A stretch of DNA of 5,040 bases from NCBI GenBank assembly GCA_041658405.1, contig JBBAAG010000128.1, positions 1 through 5,040 on the forward strand, read 5' to 3'. The translations under genes were made by a program, and so were the position numbers. This document shows positions 1 to 5,040 of this stretch, piece after piece. How positions within the stretch are numbered: position 1 is the first letter of the stretch; the number at the start of each line of letters is the position of its first letter. Source of the stretch: Elusimicrobiota bacterium (lineage in GTDB: Bacteria > Elusimicrobiota > UBA5214 > JBBAAG01). The notes below the pieces were generated by a model. The model was given only the letters and a program-made list of their open reading frames with translations, made no database searches and was not told the origin of the DNA.

Positions 1-122
1 CGAATACCAATACAGTACAATTCAAGTACAGCTACCAGCGAATAGACTTTACGAATCTCCTTGTGACATATGAATACAATTCATCGGGTGTGCTGATTAA
101 AAAGACCGTTCCGGACGTTATC
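1..122 (+). repeat. Exact direct repeat, copy 1 (tail of a YD-like unit, truncated by window edge)
   Basis: Bases 1-122 are identical at every position to 628-749, including third codon positions. The spacing of 627 bp is 209 codons, so both copies are read in the same frame and encode the same 40 residues, from NTNTVQFKYSY to TVPDVI. The match reaches the left edge, so its true length is at least 122 bp. After base 122 the copies part abruptly: this one continues into unit B (TYYNDANKR), the other into the helix-strand modules (DSVVIQKAR). It implies at least one further C-type unit upstream. Confidence 0.97.
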
Positions 123-3100
123 ACCTACTACAACGATGCCAACAAACGCCTCGAGTCCAAGACCCTCGGCACTCCAGATGCCTCCGGCAACACCTACTAC
201 CACTATATAAATGAGAACTGGAACTCCACGGGCTTTGGCAGGCTCGATAAGTCAGGGAGAGCTACAGCCGATGCGGACGGCGCTACTATTTACACTTATC
301 AGTACTTTGCTAATACCTCCGTCGTTCAATACAAGAGCTGCTACAAAAGCGCGAGTGATGGTAATCCGGCCAAATATGAATATAACGCCAGCGGCCAACT
401 TATCAAAAGAACCCTGCCATCAGGAGAACAGGATTTTTATTATACCGACACCGGCTATCTTGAGCACAAGACGGTAGCGGAAATGTCCAGTTACGGTATC
501 GTTGGGACAGCATCCTATTACTATCTGAATGAAAACTGGCAAAACCAGGGATTCGGCAGGGTCTCTAAACGGGCTCTGGTTAATCCCGACGCCGATGGCG
601 CAAACGCCTATACCTTCACTTACTTTGCGAATACCAATACAGTACAATTCAAGTACAGCTACCAGCGAATAGACTTTACGAATCTCCTTGTGACATATGA
701 ATACAATTCATCGGGTGTGCTGATTAAAAAGACCGTTCCGGACGTTATCGATTCGGTAGTTATACAAAAAGCGAGAGAGCGCGTTGACTATATGGTATAT
801 GATGAGAGCGAAAATTCTTACCAAAATGTGATCGAGGATTACATAAAATTCATCAAATTAGAAAAACTCGATAACGGCAACTACAGCGTGCTCATACAGG
901 TAGATAGCTTCCAATTCACGGTAGAGATGACTAAAAATAGCTGGTATGGGCAGAGCTACTGGTATGTTGTAAACACAAAAGTTGCGGATCTGACAGGCAA
1001 CTATCCCGCAAAGATAATAGACGGCATAGTCGGTCTGTTTAATTGCACCGAAGAAAGCGTAGTTGTGCAGAACGAAGATCCTTTATGGTATGGCTTTCAG
1101 TACAACAAGACCGACGGGACCGTTAATTGGAGCGGTTATGTCATCATGGGTAATAAATCCGTGTATTTAGACGGTATCTATGACATAAACACACTTGACG
1201 CCGGAATCAGGGACTCCGTTAAGAAACCCATACTCGCCGTGAAGGAAGATGTGATTAAGCATCTGGGGGTGAATGAGCGTGAAGTTAAGATTACGGATAT
1301 GGGATATGCTTATGATGCGAACGGTTATTATTCTTATTACCAATATGTAGAGGCCGCCACAAAAGGATTTAAGATACGATATGCTTATACCTTAAGCTCT
1401 ATTTATAATCCTCAAAATGGCAATTACAGCACTGACGTTTCGTTAATATTGAAGTCTCTCGTGGCCGAGTCCGGGATAGATCTCGTTAAAAATGCGGCCG
1501 AATACCTGAAAGAGATAGCAAATCCCGACGAGTCTAAAATTGACACATGGCGCATGAATGACAATGGGGAAATAGAATTAGCCTTTGTATTAAAGGATGG
1601 CTCTCGTGTTGCGGTCTTCGTTGATATCGTAAGCGGCGTATCGCGAATGGATGATAATTTGAAGAATACAGTGCTTAAGACACGCGAAAATATCGCGAAC
1701 AACATGGGTGTAGATATAGGAGAAGTGCACATAAACGGCATAGGCCTGATGGAGAAGGTTGTTTATGCCGACTGGCCGAATCAACCGATTATGAAGTACA
1801 ATGTTACCGCAAGAGTCGGAAACTATACTCTTGCCTTATATTACACAGAGGCTTATTTATGGTTGAATGGGCCTATGGGTATAGAGATGTCCTCGCAGGA
1901 ACAGGAAGCCGAAAGCTCTATTAGTCTTAATCCAAAACGGCCTATTATCACGCTGACATCTTTCGTTAACAATAATACAGGAAGAGACTATGTGAAAGAC
2001 GCTGAGGCCAAGGTCCTTGAACTGTTGAACCCCGAAAACAATACTATAGGAGTAGCGTATTGGAGTATGATAGACGGAGCGCTTAAGCTTGGCATAGACC
2101 TGTATCATCAAAGAGATGAGCTTATCAAGCGGATCGGCGGAAATATTCCCGTAGAGGTTATCCTGTCCACAGGTGAAATCAGAATAGACCAGAAGATAGC
2201 GGATGCCGTGAATAAGGTCCGGAACGAAACCTCGCTGAAATTCAGCTTATCCATGGGCGATGTCCATGTGAATAGTATTGAGCAGAAACTCATTATCTAT
2301 TCAGTGGTTGCCGGTCCTGACGGATATATAATGCCGGAACCTCCTTATATAATTCATGTCTCAACGCCTCAGTTTAAGATTACTTATAATTATAGCGCCA
2401 AAGACAGCAGCCTTAAACTCACCACGCTTATAAATAAAGAAACAGGCCAGGATCTCTACAAAAACGCATCCGATTACCTCCGTGAAAAATTAAATCAGGA
2501 TGGATTCGAACTTGCCAACTGGTCGGCGGTGGATATTAACGGCGACGGCGTTATTGATGAAAAAGATATAGTAGGATTCGATTTCAAACTCAAAGACGGC
2601 TCGGTAGTTAAGATAGACGTCAATATAAAGACAGGAGAGCCCCAGTTAGGCGAAAAAAGAATCAAGGAACTTGTTGAAAAAGACGCCCTTTCCCGCGATT
2701 GGAATTTCAACGGTTATGGGTCGCGTTACTTGCCAATCACTTGCGGCGCTACAGACATTACAGCCATTGAATATATGGGTAACGGTATATATAAGGTTAA
2801 AGCAAAGCTTACGCTTACCGCCGATTATTCGAGTATCGGTTATAATTACAGTTATAAATTTGACAAGGAAGTAGAGTACTATGTTGACTCAAATGGCAAT
2901 AAAGTTACGGGATTTGTCTATGACCTCAATAACAAATATTCGGCCGTTAAGGTAGAGATATTAACTGACAGAGAGATAAGGAAGACCTCTTATGTAAGCA
3001 ACAGCTATTCTTACGAGCAGACCGTGACCGTCTATCTTGATGCATCAAAGAAGAAAGCCAGGGAGGTGGGTACCTCAGAGTATAAATATTCTTACGGCAC

Positions 3101-5040
3101 TAACATCTATAAATCCACCTCTCGATGGGAAGCTATATTCGACAGCGAAGGAAAATACCCTGTCAGGTATACCATGACCTATGAATCCATGACGAACGGT
3201 GTGGTAACAAGTTCGGGCAGGACGTATATAGTCTACGGCCAACTCGGTTATGCGGCGGAATACCGGAGCGAATACCAATATACCTATAACGGCACAACTT
3301 ACAAGAGTAGTTATGTTTCATGGTATGATTACTACACCCATAGGGTCACATCCAACGAAGGAAGATCGAGTACCTATGTGAACGGTAAGCTTAAAACTGA
3401 ATATGCGTATGGGTATACTTATAACGCCAAGGGCTTTATCCAGTTGTCATGGTACTCTAATAAGACATACGATCAGAGCCAGAGACTGATAGAAGATAAA
3501 TATGAATATCGCCAGTATGACAGCGTCGGCAAGCTCGCGTCGTATTACAATGGAGTCACAAATTATACCTATGACGATAAAGGCACCCTGAGAGAATACA
3601 AATATAAGTATAATAGGTATAACGGCTCCGGTGTCTTATTGTCGACATACTCCACCTCGACAACCTACAACGAAAAAGGTTACATATTAGAAAGTAAGTA
3701 CGAACAGCGTAACTATGATAGTAACAGCAAGCCTGTAAGTTCATATTCCGGCACGACAACATATATATACGACAGCACAGGGAAAAATCTTGTCAAATAC
3801 ACATCTATCAGCGAGTCCAAGACGGATGGGGTGGTAAAAAGTTCGAATAGGACAGACGTAATATATGGCCAACCCGGCTATGTCCTGGAATATCGGAACG
3901 AATACCAAACCGAATACCTGGCTGCCTACTATAACGGCATGACTTACAAAGGTAGTTCCATAACAAGATATGACTACTACACTCATAAGGTGACGTCCAG
4001 TGAAGGCAAATCAAGTACCTATATGAACGGAAAGATCAGATCTGAATATGCGTATAGCTATAATTATAGCACCAGCGGCATTATTCAGAGATCGTGGTCT
4101 TCCAGCAAGACATACAATGAGAATCAAAAGTTAACGGATTACAGGTATGACTATTGGCAGTATGACACCGCCGGCAAGCTCTCGTGGCGTTACAATCAAG
4201 TCTCAACTTATAGTTATGACAGTAACGGCATCCTGAGAGGGCAAAAGACCAGTTACAACAATTATAACGGCTCCGGCGTCCTGACGTTGGCATACACCTA
4301 CTCCACAACCTACAACGAAAAAGGCGCCGTGTTGGAAAGTAAGTACGAACAGCATATTTATGACAAGGACGGTAAGCCGGTAAGTTCATACTCAGGCGTG
4401 ACGTCGTATACCTACGATACGGCGGGCAGGATAACAGATGTATCCAGCCAGTATAAAAATTTTGATGGCAATAACAAACTTATCAGCGAAACCCGTTACG
4501 CAAGCGCTTATACGTATAATCAAAACGGTAAGCTTATTAAAATGACCTATGACTATAAGACTTATAACGGCGACGGAAAGCTTCTTAACAGCTACGGTTA
4601 CACGGCAGACTATGATGATAATGGCAAGTTTAAACAGGCGACTATTGTAAGAGAGAACCGTTCTTATGACAAGGACGGCGTTTTAAAGGAAAAGAGGTAC
4701 AACAGAGATACTTATGACGGAAATTGGAAACAGGTATTCTCTGTAGAACAGGTATCTCACTATGGAGAGACAGATGCATTGACTGACCTTTACATGATGT
4801 TTTCCGAATTTGACTCAAGCGGTAAACTTACCTACAGGTCTGCGTATGTTTTTGTGCGGCAGGACGACGGCTCGCTGGGCAGCTACAAGGCAAAGTATGA
4901 TATCGATGAAAACGGTAAGATAACCCATACGCACGTATACAATGAAGATGGGGAGGAGGTACCGGGATTGGGAGGAGATGGATTTATCTCTCCTTCCGAT
5001 ATTATCAGGAAAATCAACCCGCCCGAAGCGCCTATAAAAT
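1..5040 (+). CDS. Internal part of a giant repeat-rich YD/RHS-like modular protein (open at both ends)
   Basis: Reading from base 3, all 1,679 codons to base 5039 are sense codons; the gene enters from the left edge and leaves at the right, so start, signal peptide and C-terminus are not visible. The order is YD-like units of about 105 residues (1-249), a half-module plus four diverged modules of about 150 residues (250-943), a transition (944-1044), a Tyr-rich YD-like region with two long repeats (1045-1653) and a Gly/Pro linker (1654-1679). Only three cysteines are seen (residues 113, 348, 914), and Tyr, Asn, Ser and Thr are abundant, which fits an extracellular repeat protein. A calcium-binding loop lies at residues 844-855. 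No transmembrane segment or catalytic motif is evident. The YD-like assignment rests on recurring Y-x-Y-[DN]-x-x-G-x-L patterns; the RHS hallmark core sequence is not in this window. Function is unknown: adhesion, matrix or toxin-delivery scaffold are all possible. The coding call is secure; the family call is moderate. Confidence 0.95.
123..431 (+). repeat. YD-like unit B (103 residues)
   Basis: Residues 41-143. It starts at TYYNDANKRLESKT and ends with KYEYNASGQLIKRTLPSG. Landmarks shared with unit C, in order, are a YY-x(3-5)-L-E-x-K-T strand, INENW...GFGR, DADGA followed by Y-T, YFANT..VQ, and a final YEYN-x-SG-x-LIK-x-T-x-P. The last element is a typical YD-type strand-turn-strand (Y-x-Y-N-x-x-G-x-L). 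In RHS/YD proteins such repeats wind into a beta-sheet spiral or shell; that this unit does so is inferred. One of the window's three cysteines (residue 113) lies here, in place of the Tyr/Ser stretch of unit C. Confidence 0.8.
432..749 (+). repeat. YD-like unit C (106 residues)
   Basis: Residues 144-249. It opens with DFYYTDTGYLEHKTVA and carries the same landmarks as unit B: LNENW, GFGR, DADGA, YFANT..VQFK and YEYNSSGVLIKKTVP. It is about three residues longer than B, with small gaps near the start and before YEYN. B plus C make up the 209-codon block whose end is repeated exactly at the left edge, so the upstream gene probably continues as B/C-type pairs. It is followed directly by an unrelated architecture at base 750. 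Confidence 0.8.
628..749 (+). repeat. Exact direct repeat, copy 2 (tail of unit C)
   Basis: This is the second copy of the 122-bp identical sequence. It forms the last 40 residues of unit C and marks the end of the N-terminal YD-like array. The exact match contrasts with the roughly 45% protein identity, judged by eye, between neighbouring units B and C, so the block was duplicated or homogenised recently compared with the older unit duplication. A short-read assembly error at a repeat is the main alternative. Confidence 0.97.
930..1391 (+). repeat. Helix-strand module 1, most diverged alpha-half
   Basis: Residues 310-463. The alpha-half is only faintly related to its sisters, with a helix around IIDGIVGL and a turn at KTDGTVNWSG. 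The beta-half is clear: VKKPILAVKEDVIKHLGV, then EVKITDMGYAY, then a Tyr-rich hairpin and the strand FKIRYAY. Cys348 sits in the alpha-half. The alpha-half boundary is uncertain by 20 residues or so. Confidence 0.45.
1392..1850 (+). repeat. Helix-strand module 2
   Basis: Residues 464-616. Its helix GIDLVKNAAEYLKE (491-504) matches GQDLYKNASDYLRE in module 4 at the same relative place. It is followed by W-x-x-ND-NG (516-522), the strand AFVLKDGSRVAVFV, and a beta-half with NIANNMGVDIGEVHINGIG and a YNVTARVGNYTLALYY strand pair. Residues 617-639 after it, with a Glu/Gln/Ser-rich run (SSQEQEAESS), look like a linker to module 3. Confidence 0.6.
1920..2366 (+). repeat. Helix-strand module 3
   Basis: Residues 640-788. 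The alpha-half reads T-x-FVNNNTGRDYVKDAEAK followed by YWSMIDG and IPVEVILSTGEIRID, matching the helix, Trp turn and strand order of modules 2 and 4. The beta-half has the charged helix KIADAVNKVRNE and the strands GDVHVNSI and LIIYSVVAG. The Asp-Asn-Gly turn is shortened to IDG and the usual Lys-Asp-Gly is Ser-Thr-Gly. Confidence 0.55.
2367..2831 (+). repeat. Helix-strand module 4, with calcium loop
   Basis: Residues 789-943. It opens with FKITYNYSAKDSSLKL, close to FKIRYAY before module 2. It has the helix GQDLYKNASDYLRE (815-828), Trp840, the calcium-binding loop (844-855), then FKLKDGSVVKIDVNIKTGE and a beta-half ending in YKVKAKLTLTADY. It is the clearest copy when set against module 2 and holds Cys914, with no partner nearby. 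Confidence 0.6.
2532..2567 (+). other. Dockerin/EF-hand type calcium-binding loop
   Basis: Residues 844-855 read DINGDGVIDEKD. Asp1, Asn3, Asp5, Gly6, a hydrophobic residue at 8, Asp9 and Asp12 fit the 12-residue Ca2+ loop of dockerin type I half-repeats, where Asp12 replaces the EF-hand Glu. It is a single loop, not the duplicated pair of a true dockerin, and it lies inside a repeat module, so a structural calcium site is more likely than cohesin binding. Confidence 0.75.
2832..3134 (+). other. Transition segment between helix-strand modules and Tyr-rich repeats
   Basis: Residues 944-1044, in the same open frame. The first part (FDKEVEYYVDSNGNKVTGF, then VYDLNNKYSAVKVEIL) looks like a worn alpha-half strand pair with a D-x-NGN turn. 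The second part is a Tyr/Ser-rich stretch and a basic patch (ASKKKAREVG) leading to SEYKYSYG, where the YD-like pattern begins. No recognised domain is seen. Confidence 0.5.
3135..3764 (+). repeat. Long Tyr-rich YD-like repeat R1 (210 residues)
   Basis: Residues 1045-1254. It pairs with R2 over its whole length: IFDSEGK, NGVVTSSGRT, YGQLGYAAEYR, WYDYYTHRVTSNEG, SSTYVNGK, EYAYGY, KTYDQSQRL, QYDSVGKL, YNGSGVLL, TTYNEKG and ESKYEQ all recur there. By my count 40 of the 210 residues are Tyr (19%). The second half is built of 16-residue units (bases 3612-3659, 3660-3707, 3708-3755) with the pattern x-x-Y-[ND]-x-x-[GS]-x(3)-[SE]-[ST]-x-Y or close to it. This is shorter than the roughly 20-residue YD repeat of classical RHS proteins. 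Confidence 0.85.
3765..4409 (+). repeat. Long Tyr-rich YD-like repeat R2 (215 residues)
   Basis: Residues 1255-1469. This is the second copy of R1. The offset is 630 bp at the start (GVV motif, 3201 versus 3831) and 645 bp later (NGSGV, 3621 versus 4266). The difference is one in-frame gain or loss of five codons near bases 3909-3935, where R2 reads YQTEYLAAYYNG and R1 YQYTYNG. Short exact DNA tracts survive, such as 20 bp at 3660-3679 and 4305-4324 and 18 bp at 3690-3707 and 4335-4352, while other parts differ, so this duplication is older than the 122-bp one. The 16-residue units lie at 4257-4304, 4305-4352 and 4353-4400. Confidence 0.85.
4410..4961 (+). repeat. Diverged YD-like tail (units of ~16-18 residues)
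   Basis: Residues 1470-1653. It begins as a third copy of the R1/R2 opening (TYDTAGR) but soon diverges. Units that can be read by eye include KNFDGNNKLISET, AYTYNQNGKLIKMTYDY, KTYNGDGKLLNSYGYT, ADYDDNGKFKQAT, RSYDKDGVLKEKRY, FSEFDSSGKLTYRS and KYDIDENGKITHTHVY. The stretch AYTYNQNGKL to KTYNGDGKLL aligns with YTYDDKGTLREYKYKY and NRYNGSGVLL of R1, so it derives from the same sub-units. Asp/Asn-Gly turns become more frequent and Tyr less so toward the end. A break of about 25 residues around SVEQVSHYGETDALTDLYMM does not fit the pattern. Confidence 0.7.
4962..5040 (+). other. Gly/Pro-rich linker with a degenerate dockerin-like motif
   Basis: Residues 1654-1679 start PGLGGDGFISPSDIIRKINPP and end NPPEAPIK. 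The YD pattern has stopped. GGDGFISPSDII keeps the Asp5-Gly6, Ile8, Ser9 and Asp12 positions of a dockerin calcium loop but lacks Asp1 and Asn3, so calcium binding is doubtful. The proline-rich end suggests a hinge into another domain beyond the window. Confidence 0.4.

Larger units (their letters stand above)
750..2831 (+). repeat. Array of diverged ~150-residue helix-strand modules (one half plus four copies)
   Basis: Residues 250-943 have no YD pattern but show an internal period of about 150-175 residues. Each full module has an alpha-half, with a helix containing G-x-D-[LY]-x-K-[ND]-A, a Trp, a D-x-N-G turn and a strand pair around LKDGS or ILSTGE, then a beta-half. The beta-half has a charged helix, then LGV-x(3)-EV-x-I-like and Y-x-V-x-A strands. 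Beta-halves begin near residues 252, 402, 552, 729 and 882; the first (residues 252-309) lacks a clear partner before it. A strand-x-[KS]-[DT]-G-strand-x-G arrangement recalls PepSY domains, which are known as small secreted or periplasmic domains. That resemblance is weak and by eye only. The modules are well diverged, so this expansion is much older than the exact repeat next to it. Confidence 0.6.

Noticed and set aside
211..477. Forward open frame of 88 codons starting with ATG, with a hydrophobic stretch resembling a signal peptide
   Set aside because: It is out of frame with the long gene and overlaps units B and C, whose landmark residues are conserved in the main frame. Its peptide shows no repeat conservation.
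1..749. CRISPR array or transposon ends as an explanation of the perfect direct repeat
   Set aside because: There are two copies 627 bp apart, both in frame inside a coding repeat unit, with no short regular spacers, inverted ends or transposase.
1424..2293. Several reverse-strand open frames of 61-105 codons
   Set aside because: They lie opposite conserved modules of the + strand frame, overlap one another, and their peptides resemble no family. They are shadows.
2532..2567. True dockerin domain (cellulosome type)
   Set aside because: Only one calcium loop is found and it is embedded in a repeat module; a dockerin needs two loops with their helices, usually near the end of a protein.
3269..3281. 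Thirteen bases matching the start of the 122-bp repeat (gcgaataccaata)
   Set aside because: It is read in a different frame there (SEYQY rather than ANTNT), so it is a chance match of common codons rather than another copy.
3556..4389. Reverse-strand open frames rich in Cys, His and Arg opposite the Tyr-rich repeats
   Set aside because: Their composition comes from reading TAT/TAC and AAC/GGC codons backwards; similar peptides recur only because R1 and R2 are repeats.
3135..4961. Classical RHS/polymorphic toxin with core domain and C-terminal toxin
   Set aside because: Only YD-like repeats are visible. No RHS core motif, autoproteolytic site or toxin domain is present in the window, so the toxin label cannot be supported.

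Overview
The whole window is the inside of one very long protein-coding gene on the + strand. The frame whose first full codon is at base 3 has no stop codon through base 5039, giving 1,679 codons. Neither the start nor the stop lies in the window. No promoter, ribosome binding site, terminator, RNA gene or second gene is seen. The shorter open frames on both strands are out of frame with it and their peptides look like no protein I know. The uninterrupted frame suggests a prokaryote; GC is in the low-to-mid 40s per cent, judged from a few lines. Giant, repeat-built, cysteine-poor proteins of this kind are known from environmental lineages such as Omnitrophota and other large-gene phyla. That assignment is a guess from protein style, not a marker gene.

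Layout in protein order (residue 1 = bases 3-5). Residues 1-249 (bases 3-749) are YD/RHS-like units of about 105 residues: the tail of one unit, then two complete diverged units, B and C. The tail at the left edge is base-for-base identical to the tail of unit C, 122 bp at a spacing of exactly 627 bp (209 codons). Residues 250-943 (bases 750-2831) are a different architecture: a leading half-module, then four diverged modules of roughly 150 residues, each with an amphipathic helix, a W/D-N-G turn, an LKDGS-type strand pair and a second helix-strand half. They recall PepSY-type folds but I cannot assign them. The last module carries one clean dockerin/EF-hand calcium loop. Residues 944-1044 are a transition. 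Residues 1045-1653 (bases 3135-4961) are a tyrosine-rich YD-like region made of two long repeats of 210 and 215 residues, themselves built of units of about 16 residues, followed by a more diverged tail. The final 26 residues are a Gly/Pro-rich linker leading into sequence beyond the window.

Taken together this reads as a large, probably secreted or surface-displayed, modular protein that grows by in-frame duplication at several scales (16, about 105, about 150, 209 and about 212 residues). The cell location is inferred from composition, repeats and the calcium loop, because the N-terminus that would carry a signal peptide is outside the window. No enzymatic motif, RHS core motif or toxin domain is visible here.
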